Shown: one piece after another, positions 1 through 6,181 of the stretch
Numbering within the stretch: position 1 is the stretch's first letter
Layout: the number at the start of each line of letters is the position of its first letter
Assembly (NCBI GenBank): GCA_021372715.1
Contig: JAJFTX010000051.1
Coordinates: forward strand, 1-9,007
Direction: 5' to 3'
Length of the DNA stretch: 9,007 bases
Origin: Methanobacterium sp.
GTDB lineage: Archaea; Methanobacteriota; Methanobacteria; Methanobacteriales; Methanobacteriaceae
The notes under the pieces: model-generated
The model's input: only the letters and a program-made list of their open reading frames with translations
Databases searched by the model: none
Told to the model about the DNA's origin: nothing
Position numbers and translations under genes: made by a program

Positions 1-529
1 ATTGGGGGACAACCGGTATTCCTTCCTGTCTCAACATACCATCAATTGTTGTTCCGCAAACGGTGTCTAGTTTGTAACAGTTTTCAATATTTTCTGGCCT
101 GCTTAGTTTAACATAGGGACTAACTGATAATCCCTTGGCGAAAACTTCCTTTAAAATTTCTATGATCCCTTCACTGTCCCGGAATAACGATGTATTAACC
201 ACCACATTCCCCTTAGGTAGATGGGGGTTTAAAGTGGTCTTATAGATCATATTTTCGAATTTAGAAAAAATAAAGTCGACCTGATCGTATATTAAACCTT
301 TTTCAAGCTCTTTAAGACCGATCGGGGTTATTTCTCTACCAGCATAACCTTTACGTTCTGTAAATCCTTTTTCATCCAGAATTCGCATGTGATATCTAAC
401 GGCGCGTTCTCCCAGATCGTAACCTTTCTTTTTAAGCTCGAGAGCAATAGTTTTCGCTCCGAGTACTTCGTCTCGGTCAGCTAGAATCCTTAAGATTTCC
501 ATCATTTTACGATCAGTTTCATCTGGCAT
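1..529 (-). CDS. nrpR: NrpR nitrogen transcriptional repressor, 5' part (runs off left edge)
   Basis: About 176 N-terminal codons are visible; the stop lies outside the window. Residues ~5-75 form a winged helix-turn-helix (KMMEILRILAD, then RAVRYHMRILDEKGF, then the wing GREITPIGL). From ~80 begins the ligand-binding NrpR domain (DUF128 family), with typical text such as LPKGNVVVNTSLF and VCGTTIDGMLRQEGIPV. NrpR represses nitrogen-assimilation genes in methanogens by binding GGAA-N6-TTCC and is released by 2-oxoglutarate (family knowledge). The start at 529 is chosen because GGTGA lies 4 nt upstream and the HTH begins immediately after it. An ATG at 540 is in another frame. The gene is 115 bp downstream of glnA on the same strand, and a perfect NrpR-type operator precedes glnA. 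Whether it has one or two NrpR domains cannot be seen. Confidence 0.9.
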   Translation of the reverse strand, partial: MPDETDRKMMEILRILADRDEVLGAKTIALELKKKGYDLGERAVRYHMRILDEKGFTERKGYAGREITPIGLKELEKGLIYDQVDFIFSKFENMIYKTTLNPHLPKGNVVVNTSLFRDSEGIIEILKEVFAKGLSVSPYVKLSRPENIENCYKLDTVCGTTIDGMLRQEGIPVVPQ

Positions 530-593
530 GTATTCACCATTTTTAATGGATTTTTTTAAAATTAATACCTTGTATGTTGTTTATGATGGATTT

Positions 594-601
594 TATTTAA
601 A
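594..601 (-). promoter_or_regulatory. Candidate TATA box for nrpR
   Basis: On the minus strand TTTAAATA lies in an A/T-rich context about 65 bp upstream of the nrpR start, which would give a leader of roughly 40 nt. The background is very AT-rich, so the match is weak. No GGAA-N6-TTCC site is present here, so autoregulation is not indicated. Read-through from glnA is an alternative. Confidence 0.35.
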
Positions 602-608
602 TATTTTT

Positions 609-635
609 AAAAAATAAGAAAAAGAAAAGAAGAAT
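609..635 (-). terminator. T-rich terminator after glnA
   Basis: Immediately after the glnA stop the minus strand carries a run of T-rich clusters (TTCTTCTTTTCTTTTTC, then TTATTTTTT) without a strong hairpin. This is the usual form of an archaeal terminator. It would separate glnA from nrpR at least partly. Confidence 0.5.
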
Positions 636-644
636 TTTGAGGGA

Positions 645-1973
645 TTAAATCATTAAATATTTATCCAATTCGTACGGGAAGACTTGTATTCTGTAATCGT
701 CCCATTCTTTCTTCTTATTTTCCATGAATTTAGTATATACATGTTCTCCTAAAGAGGATTTTACTACTTCATCCTTTTCCAGAGAATGATATGCTTCCCA
801 TAGGCTGGAAGGAAGGGTTTCTATGCCTAATTTATTTAATTCATCAGAATCTAGTTCAAAGACATCAATTTCTGTCGGTTCGCCAGGGTGGATTTTATTT
901 TTAATACCATCCATTCCTGCTTCTAGCATAGCTGCAAAGGCAAGATAGGGGTTACAAGATGGATCAGGGCATCTGAATTCAACTCGGGTACCGTTACCAC
1001 GGGATGCGGGTATTCTTACCAGGGTTGATCTGTTTCTTAAACCATAAGCGATGTATACTGGTGCTTCGTATCCTGGTACTAATCTTTTATATGAGTTGAC
1101 TGAAGGTGCAACTACAGCGGATAATGCTTTAGAGTGTTTCAGAAGACCTCCTGTAAAGTAAAGGGCTTCTTCTGATAACTGATTTTCAGCATCAGGGTCG
1201 AAGAATATATTTTTACCATCTTTAAATAAGCTTTGGTGGCAGTGCATTCCACTACCATTTACTCCGAAGAATGGTTTAGGCATGAAGGTTACCATGTAAC
1301 CTAAATTATCAACTATGGCTTTGATGGCTTGTTTGAATGTAATTACTGCATCAGCTGTTTTCATGGCTTTGTCGAATTTGAAGTCTATCTCATGCTGTCC
1401 TGGACCTACTTCGTGGTGGCTTACTTCTATATCGAAGTTAAGTGATTCAAGTCCCAGAACAAGCTCTCTTCTCACATCTGTTCCTTGGTCAACGGGTTCC
1501 ACATCGAAGTAAACACCATCATCTTGAGGTACGATGCATCCTGTTTCATCCTCGCCGATGATGAAGAATTCTGGTTCAGGACCGATGTTATATTCATATC
1601 CTTTTTCATGAACCTTATCTAAAGCTCTTTGTAGTATGTACCGAGGATCTCCTTCGAAAGGTTTTCCATCAGGCCAGTAAACGTCGCATATGAACCGGCA
1701 GGTACCCTGTTCTTCCGGTCTCCAGGGGAGTGGGGAAAAGGAAGCGGGGTCTGGTTTTAAAATAAGGTCACTATCGTTTATATCTACAAAACCATCAACA
1801 GATGAACCATCAAAAAGAAGTCCGTCTTTAATAATATCTTCTATATCTCCTGGTTTGACCAGGGGGATTGCCATGTTTTTAGGAGTCCCATTTATATCTA
1901 CGAATTGCAGCCTAACGAATTTAGTGCCGCATTTTTCAATGTCTTCTATTACTTTTCCTATTTCATCTGACAT
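645..1973 (-). CDS. glnA: Glutamine synthetase type I (main, NrpR-controlled copy)
   Basis: 442 aa, normal for GSI. It makes glutamine from glutamate, ammonia and ATP in the cytoplasm, the entry point of ammonia assimilation. Landmarks: FDGSSVDGF (the Asp loop that binds ammonium), GPEPEFF (metal-binding Glu133/Glu135), DGVYF (Tyr155), HHEVGPGQHEID (Glu188, Glu195), GVNGSGMHCHQSL (Asn239, His244), RLVPGYEAP (Arg297, flap Glu303), RNRSTLVRIP (Arg315, Arg320) and TRVEFRCPDPSCNPYL (Arg330, Glu332, Arg334). All expected catalytic positions are present. The position of the enterobacterial adenylylation Tyr appears to be Phe372, so covalent control of that kind is not expected. The start is fixed by GGAGGTAA at 1984-1977, 3 nt before ATG. 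It has its own promoter with an NrpR operator, and nrpR lies downstream. Confidence 0.97.
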   Translation of the reverse strand: MSDEIGKVIEDIEKCGTKFVRLQFVDINGTPKNMAIPLVKPGDIEDIIKDGLLFDGSSVDGFVDINDSDLILKPDPASFSPLPWRPEEQGTCRFICDVYWPDGKPFEGDPRYILQRALDKVHEKGYEYNIGPEPEFFIIGEDETGCIVPQDDGVYFDVEPVDQGTDVRRELVLGLESLNFDIEVSHHEVGPGQHEIDFKFDKAMKTADAVITFKQAIKAIVDNLGYMVTFMPKPFFGVNGSGMHCHQSLFKDGKNIFFDPDAENQLSEEALYFTGGLLKHSKALSAVVAPSVNSYKRLVPGYEAPVYIAYGLRNRSTLVRIPASRGNGTRVEFRCPDPSCNPYLAFAAMLEAGMDGIKNKIHPGEPTEIDVFELDSDELNKLGIETLPSSLWEAYHSLEKDEVVKSSLGEHVYTKFMENKKKEWDDYRIQVFPYELDKYLMI

Positions 1974-2003
1974 AAGTTACCTCCATGAGAATAAATTTAC
2001 ACC

Positions 2004-2017
2004 GGAAATATGTTTCC
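2004..2017. promoter_or_regulatory. NrpR operator of glnA (GGAA-N6-TTCC)
   Basis: GGAA (2004-2007), six bases ATATGT, TTCC (2014-2017) is an exact match to the NrpR operator known from methanogen nif and glnA promoters. It lies between the TATA box (2026-2033) and the glnA start, over the expected transcription start near 2005, where a bound repressor would block RNA polymerase. By eye this is the only such spaced match in the intergenic DNA of the window. Confidence 0.88.
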
Positions 2018-2025
2018 TTTTATTG

Positions 2026-2033
2026 CTTATAAA
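2026..2033 (-). promoter_or_regulatory. TATA box of glnA
   Basis: Minus-strand TTTATAAG, preceded by an A-rich BRE-like stretch (CAAACA). The predicted start is ~24 nt downstream near 2005, giving a leader of about 30 nt that contains the GGAGGTAA ribosome-binding site. Confidence 0.75.
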
Positions 2034-2296
2034 TGTTTGGATAAAAAAAACACCTACCCGAAAATCCATGAAAGGACAGAAATATCTAAAAAAACAATTT
2101 TTTTTCCAAAAAAATAGACAATATTTAATCTTTGATTTAGAAACGGGTCATTTTAAACAAATTTTTATATAATTCTATTAATTTGACAAGAAATAATCAC
2201 AAATAAAATCTTAATTTTAAAAAAACTTATAAAATAAATAAATGGGGGGGGGGGATTTACCTCCCTTAAACATGTTTGCAGTGTTGATTCAGTTGA
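2034..2296. other. Intergenic region between the pseudomurein-binding gene and glnA
   Basis: No convincing gene on either strand. Going up in coordinate it holds an A7-CAA-T8 inverted run (2088-2105), a T7 run on the minus strand (2219-2225) suited to end the pseudomurein-binding gene's transcript, and an unbroken run of 11 G (2244-2254). The rest is very AT-rich sequence. Confidence 0.6.
2219..2225 (-). terminator. Candidate T-run terminator of the pseudomurein-binding gene
   Basis: Seven T in a row on the minus strand, about 72 bp after the stop, following a T/A-rich stretch. No strong stem precedes it, apart from a poor GGGAGG/poly-C pairing with one mismatch. It is plausible as an archaeal oligo-T terminator. 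Confidence 0.35.
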
Positions 2297-3373
2297 TTAA
2301 GTATAAGTTGATATAATACTGTTTACACTGGCACAGGTGACAGAATATGATTGGCCCCACCAATATTTCTTGGTTACTAATGAGGGATCAAAATTCACCC
2401 AAGTGCCTCCTAATAACACTTGCACCCATCTATGATTACTTGCTTCCACGGAAGCTCCTTGTACTATCCGAACGGTGTAACCGTTATCATGTAGTACTTG
2501 TGCTGTCCAGGCTGATAGGCCCCAACAATCTCCTAGGCCGGTACTTTCAACACCGGCTGCAGTGGTCGATGCTCCATATTGATGGTTCAAGTATTTGTAT
2601 ATATAACTCTGTAGAGTTGATAAACCAGCAGTTCCTGATAATCCATTTAATAATCCATGTCCAAGGCTGGTTGTTCCTGTTCCAGTAATAGTAGTTGCTG
2701 TATCATTTCCTAGGTATGGTAGGAAGTCGTTTATGGCTATTTTGTTTCCTGAGATGGTTACGTAGCTGGGTAATCGGTTGTTTGTTGCTTTGAATGTGTT
2801 TACTCGAGTAACTGCGTCTTGTATTTGTGCATTTGTATATGTTACTCCGTTTATCACTGTACTGGTTGTGCTTGTGGTGCCTGTATTTCCTTCGCTAGTT
2901 GTACTGCTGTTTCCTAAGTATGCTTGGAAGTCGTTTATGGCTATTTTGTTTCCTGAGATGGTTACGTAGCTGGGTAATCGGTTGTTTGTTGCTTTGAATG
3001 TGTTTACTCGAGTAACTGCGTCTTGTATTTGTGCATTCGTGTATGTTACTCCGTTTATCACTGTACCGGTGGTACTTGTTGTACTTGTAGTTCCGGTATT
3101 TCCTGTTCCTTCGCTAGTTGTACTGCTGTTTTCCAGGTATGGTAGGAAGTCGTTTATGGCTATTTTGTTTCCTGAGATGGTTACGTAGCTGGGTAATCGA
3201 TTATTTGTTTCTTGGAACGTATTCACACGATCGTTTGCGTCTTGAATCTGTGCTGCTGTATATGTATTTCCATTGATTGTGGTTTGACTTGAATCAGTAG
3301 CAAAAGAGCTACCTGCTATTGCTATGCAAGAAATTAGCATTATGCCTAATGTTATTAATAAATTTCGCTTAAT
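2297..3373 (-). CDS. Secreted pseudomurein-binding protein with transglutaminase-like cysteine domain
   Basis: With an AUU start at 3373 the protein is 358 aa; the first in-frame ATG is at 3340 (347 aa). The AUU sits 7 nt after GGAGG (3385-3381) and adds MKRNLLITLGI, which completes a signal peptide: Lys-Arg, a hydrophobic core, and a likely cut after SSFA. Then come three pseudomurein-binding repeats (each with the core RLPSYVTISGNKIAINDF), joined by Ser/Thr/Gly-rich linkers. The C-terminal ~100 residues are a transglutaminase-like fold with a likely Cys-His-Asp triad: GDCWG (Cys283), NHRWVQV (His314) and NFDPS (Asp329), AUU numbering. The architecture resembles the phage pseudomurein endoisopeptidases PeiW/PeiP (peptidase family C71), so a role in cleaving or remodelling the wall peptide outside the cell is the best inference. 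The exact bond attacked is unknown. It appears monocistronic, with its own strong TATA box. Confidence 0.87.
   Translation of the reverse strand: MKRNLLITLGIMLISCIAIAGSSFATDSSQTTINGNTYTAAQIQDANDRVNTFQETNNRLPSYVTISGNKIAINDFLPYLENSSTTSEGTGNTGTTSTTSTTGTVINGVTYTNAQIQDAVTRVNTFKATNNRLPSYVTISGNKIAINDFQAYLGNSSTTSEGNTGTTSTTSTVINGVTYTNAQIQDAVTRVNTFKATNNRLPSYVTISGNKIAINDFLPYLGNDTATTITGTGTTSLGHGLLNGLSGTAGLSTLQSYIYKYLNHQYGASTTAAGVESTGLGDCWGLSAWTAQVLHDNGYTVRIVQGASVEASNHRWVQVLLGGTWVNFDPSLVTKKYWWGQSYSVTCASVNSIISTYT
2709..3283 (-). repeat. Three tandem DNA copies encoding pseudomurein-binding repeats
   Basis: Three 152-bp units lie at 2709-2860, 2913-3064 and 3132-3283. The first two differ at only about five positions by eye and share an identical block of ~112 bp (2722-2833 = 2926-3037). 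The third, which encodes the N-terminal repeat, has diverged at many positions. The linkers between units also share text, such as ccttcgctagttgtactgct. This pattern points to recent duplication or gene conversion. Confidence 0.92.
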
Positions 3374-3389
3374 TTTACCGCCTCCGTAT

Positions 3390-3410
3390 CCTATGAAATA
3401 TGATCATAGG
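3390..3410. promoter_or_regulatory. Inverted repeat in the leader of the pseudomurein-binding gene
   Basis: cctatga (3390-3396), 7-nt spacer, tcatagg (3404-3410): a perfect 7-bp inverted repeat directly upstream of the Shine-Dalgarno site (3381-3385) and downstream of the expected transcription start near 3425. It could be a repressor operator or a leader hairpin that affects ribosome access. No regulator is known. Confidence 0.45.
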
Positions 3411-3445
3411 ACTGTTTGGGATAGATGATGATCACTTGAGAATAG

Positions 3446-3459
3446 TATATAAAGGTTTT
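3446..3459 (-). promoter_or_regulatory. BRE/TATA promoter of the pseudomurein-binding gene
   Basis: On the minus strand AAAACC is followed by TTTATATA (3453-3446), a near-ideal archaeal BRE/TATA pair. The expected start is near 3425, leaving a ~50-nt leader before the AUU at 3373. The quality of this box compared with others in the window suggests strong expression. Confidence 0.75.
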
Positions 3460-3477
3460 GGTTTTTTTCTCAAAATA

Positions 3478-3493
3478 AGACGTTCATACGTCT
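3478..3493. promoter_or_regulatory. Inverted repeat upstream of the pseudomurein-binding promoter
   Basis: agacgt (3478-3483), tcat, acgtct (3488-3493): a perfect 6-bp inverted repeat about 20 bp upstream of the BRE, where an activator would bind. It is followed on the plus strand by ctttttccc, so it could also be read as a plus-strand terminator hairpin, but no plus-strand gene precedes it. Confidence 0.4.
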
Positions 3494-4037
3494 CTTTTTC
3501 CCATTTAACACTCCTTATGCGCTTTACTAAATGATGTTTTTTGGATACCTTTTCTCTGTTAATATTTTCAGTAATTCCCGGCCGGATAATCCCCATTTAC
3601 AAAAAATAACCCAATTAGAAATTTTCATGCATAAAAGTTCATCCCTTAAAGTATCAAACAAATAAAAATGAGGACTATTTAGTAAAAAACAATTATATAA
3701 AGATTTAAATAATATTATAAATAATTATAAGACCTACATATGCTAATTAACAGATTTTAAGCTTTATTTCTAATTTATAAGAATTTAAAAAAAATTTAAT
3801 AATTTTATTTCTGGGATTTATTTGGAATAAATAGAGAGTTTATTTGAAAAATTAAAACATTTTAATTATATTCATAAAATTTCTTAAAATCAGGGAGAGC
3901 CCTTTGAAAAAAAATCATGTAACAAATTTTTTATCTATATTAATGATCTTTACTATTAACCCAAAAGACAACTATTAAAAGATACTTCATAAATTTGAAC
4001 TAATTTTTACAGTTTCAATAGCCCCTAATAGCATTGA
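3494..4037. other. Long AT-rich gap without a supported gene
   Basis: From 3494 to about 3620 base composition is more balanced. Short open frames overlap there (3432-3596 minus, 54 aa; 3527-3628 minus, 33 aa; 3531-3665 plus, 44 aa), none with a Shine-Dalgarno site, and there is one perfect 8-bp palindrome ccggccgg (3578-3585). From 3620 to 4037 it is very AT-rich with no open frame I would defend. A minus-strand T8 run at 3909-3916 could end the transcript of the upstream phosphatase gene. Confidence 0.5.
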
Positions 4038-6059
4038 TTATTGTTGATATAATCTGCTTATTTCAGTTTTAAATGAGCGATGAACCTTCTCCGCACCAAC
4101 CAAATCAACTCCCAGATCCCAATCAGAAGGGTGTAATATGAAGGGAAATGACTGTTCACCACCCAAACCCCCATGACTTCCTACCAATTCCTCAAAAGCA
4201 GCTACTTCATTCTTTTCAGGGTCATATAGGCTATTAACCAGAACATCTGGTGTGTATTTGAAACAATCAGTTCTCCGAATATGTTCTGCTGCATTAACTC
4301 CAAAATTAGCTAAAGGATTAACCCCTTCAATACTATCATCATCTAAATAATACGTTCCATTATTACCTATTACCACAGCTCCATGTAAATCAGATTTAAC
4401 CAAGATAAAACCGATACCTTCATGTTTGGCCAGTCCCGGGATAAGATCTGGATACATCAGGTTCATCTGCTCATAAGTAAGCCTATCAACATGATCAGTT
4501 AAATAAACTAATCCCATATTCCCAGAAGCCAGAACCATCACATTAAAATCCTCATTACTAAGTTTATCTTCTTTTTCATCTATCTTGTACTTTTGAATAT
4601 AACTTGTTACACCCTTAGTCTGATCCTTAAAAAATCCGTTAAATCTATCCACAGGAGCTTTGAAGGCATCTGAAAAATGATCACCAGTACTGGGAGATAT
4701 ATCTGCGAATATTCGAGCATCTGGCAATAAATTCTTAACCAGATCTTCCAATGTAAGACCATAACGTTGTTTAAATGTAGCTCCGTTGGTCTGTCCATGA
4801 TCTGAATGAACCACCAACTCATAATCCCTAGGGGATAACCGAGATGCCATCTCCACTCTATGAAACTGCTTATCAATATTCCTAAGGGCATAAAAAGCAT
4901 CTTCATCCCTCACTCCGGAGTGATGGGCTATTTCATCATAACCCAAATACGTAACATAGGAAACATCAGCATGGCCCTTTAAAATATCCCCAATTAATGC
5001 TAGGGTAGTTATTTCTCTTAAAAATACATTAGCCCCTGCTCTAACGAAGGGGAATATAATCCCACGGACTATTCGGGGGTTTATATTTCTGATAAGATGT
5101 ATCATTTGGGAGTTGTAATCTAGAAAGGCGTCCCATAAAAATAAACTCACTATTCGACTGAAGTTGGTAGAGTTTGAGAAAACATACTTCCATGCTTTAT
5201 TATAAAACCTACCAATATCCTTCATCTGACTAAAAGTGAAAATAACATCCTCAGCATCCCCTGAGAAAAGATTGGATCTGCTAGTACCATTAGTCGAAAG
5301 CAGACCATCCCCATCGGATATGCGTTTTTCTATTATGGGTGCATCACTTAATCCAGTTGAAACCATGAATTTATTATCATTTTCTTTTTCAACCCATCTA
5401 AATGCAACAATATTCTCATTATTCCCATGTAAAAGTCCCGCTTGGCTGGCACTTGTCTGACTGGATAGATCTGTTTCCCATCCTTTAACTTTATGACTAC
5501 CCTCATCCATCCATCTTTTAAGAGTAGGCATATCACCCCTTTCAACGGCTTCCATTAGAACATTCTTGGATAATCCGTCTATTTCCAAGAAAATTACTCC
5601 AGGGGTGTTTTTTATTTTTTTCTTATCTATTTTTTTCACTTGCTTCCGGATATTCCGATACCAGACAGCATCATCATCGATGGTCACCAATGCATTAAGC
5701 AGGGTAGAAATTGCGGCCATGGCTATGGGAGTTAAAATCAGAGCAGCTCCCTCAATGGTAATCCCATCTACGAAATTAGTGGCTAACCAGATTAAAGCTC
5801 CATTAATTAATAATGCACCTACTCCCACAGTTAAGACCATAAAAGGAAGTAAAATACGTGATAAAATGGGCCATAACAATGCATTCAAGATTCCAACAAT
5901 GGCAGCCGCCACAAAGGCAGTTTCCCAAGTATCCATCCATAAACCAACAGAAAGATAATCAATTAATAGAAATCCTAATGAATATCCAATCCATAGTATA
6001 ATTGTCCTATAAAACCAATAGAGTCTAGATTTATGATATAATTCATCATAGTTTACCAT
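4038..6059 (-). CDS. Membrane protein: 4-TM 'phage holin family' domain fused to type I phosphodiesterase/alkaline-phosphatase domain
   Basis: 673 aa. Residues ~17-125 hold four hydrophobic segments (starting near 18, 46, 70 and 103) like the small membrane family mislabelled 'phage holin 4' (PF04020). A basic linker (KKIDKKKIK, ~143-150) precedes a soluble domain of the alkaline phosphatase superfamily (phosphodiesterase/nucleotide pyrophosphatase type). Its two-metal ligands can be traced: EIDG (Asp161), the nucleophile region QTSAS (Thr202 or Ser203), YLGYDEIAHH (Asp375, His379), HSDHGQ (Asp420, His421) and GSHGG (His629). It therefore probably hydrolyses a phosphoester at the membrane; the substrate is unknown, and a lipid- or sugar-linked phosphate is a guess. 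The ATG at 6059 follows AAAGGTCGAT, a fair ribosome site. It starts 122 bp after the GS2 stop, and a separate promoter or read-through are both possible. The 'holin' label does not imply lysis. Confidence 0.85.
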   Translation of the reverse strand: MVNYDELYHKSRLYWFYRTIILWIGYSLGFLLIDYLSVGLWMDTWETAFVAAAIVGILNALLWPILSRILLPFMVLTVGVGALLINGALIWLATNFVDGITIEGAALILTPIAMAAISTLLNALVTIDDDAVWYRNIRKQVKKIDKKKIKNTPGVIFLEIDGLSKNVLMEAVERGDMPTLKRWMDEGSHKVKGWETDLSSQTSASQAGLLHGNNENIVAFRWVEKENDNKFMVSTGLSDAPIIEKRISDGDGLLSTNGTSRSNLFSGDAEDVIFTFSQMKDIGRFYNKAWKYVFSNSTNFSRIVSLFLWDAFLDYNSQMIHLIRNINPRIVRGIIFPFVRAGANVFLREITTLALIGDILKGHADVSYVTYLGYDEIAHHSGVRDEDAFYALRNIDKQFHRVEMASRLSPRDYELVVHSDHGQTNGATFKQRYGLTLEDLVKNLLPDARIFADISPSTGDHFSDAFKAPVDRFNGFFKDQTKGVTSYIQKYKIDEKEDKLSNEDFNVMVLASGNMGLVYLTDHVDRLTYEQMNLMYPDLIPGLAKHEGIGFILVKSDLHGAVVIGNNGTYYLDDDSIEGVNPLANFGVNAAEHIRRTDCFKYTPDVLVNSLYDPEKNEVAAFEELVGSHGGLGGEQSFPFILHPSDWDLGVDLVGAEKVHRSFKTEISRLYQQ

Positions 6060-6096
6060 TAAATCGACCTTTGAGTTTGAATTTCTTCTTGTATTT

Positions 6097-6108
6097 ATTT
6101 TAATTTAA
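6097..6108 (-). promoter_or_regulatory. Candidate TATA region of the membrane phosphatase gene
   Basis: The minus strand reads TTAAATTAAAAT about 40-50 bp before the ATG, in a low-complexity A/T stretch. A start near 6080 would leave a ~20-nt leader including AGGTCGAT. The assignment is uncertain because the whole gap is AT-rich. Confidence 0.3.
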
Positions 6109-6120
6109 TCGAAACAATTG

Positions 6121-6140
6121 GTTAAAATAAAAAATAAGTT
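6121..6140 (-). terminator. T-rich candidate terminator after glutamine synthetase 2
   Basis: The minus strand reads AACTTATTTTTTATTTTAAC about 45 bp after the GS2 stop. It is an oligo-T cluster without a clear stem, plausible as an archaeal terminator but weak evidence. Confidence 0.35.
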
Positions 6141-6181
6141 AGAAATTTGAATGGATAGGGGTTCTGCCAATTTAAAGTTCA

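Noticed and set aside
1690..2172. Open plus-strand frame of 160 codons
   Set aside because: Mostly antisense to glnA and continuing through its promoter and operator; no ribosome site, and the peptide is low-complexity.
2242..2301. Short plus-strand frame starting ATGGGGGGG
   Set aside because: Only 19 codons, encoding a poly-Gly start, with no ribosome site; an artefact of the G run.
3425..3431. Box C-like ATGATGA suggesting a C/D box guide RNA
   Set aside because: No CTGA box D at a usable distance and no terminal stem; it is likely chance within the promoter region.
3904..3925. T8 run beside gggagagccc as a true hairpin terminator
   Set aside because: The stem is only about 4 bp and lies over 100 bp beyond the stop; noted only as a possible oligo-T end point.
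5566..5958. Open plus-strand frame of 130 codons
   Set aside because: Antisense to the membrane domain of the phosphatase gene; a mirror of its hydrophobic codons, with no promoter or ribosome site.
4038..6059. Prophage or lysis gene because of a 'holin' family match
   Set aside because: No other phage genes are present, the protein is far larger than a holin and carries an enzyme domain; the family name is historical.
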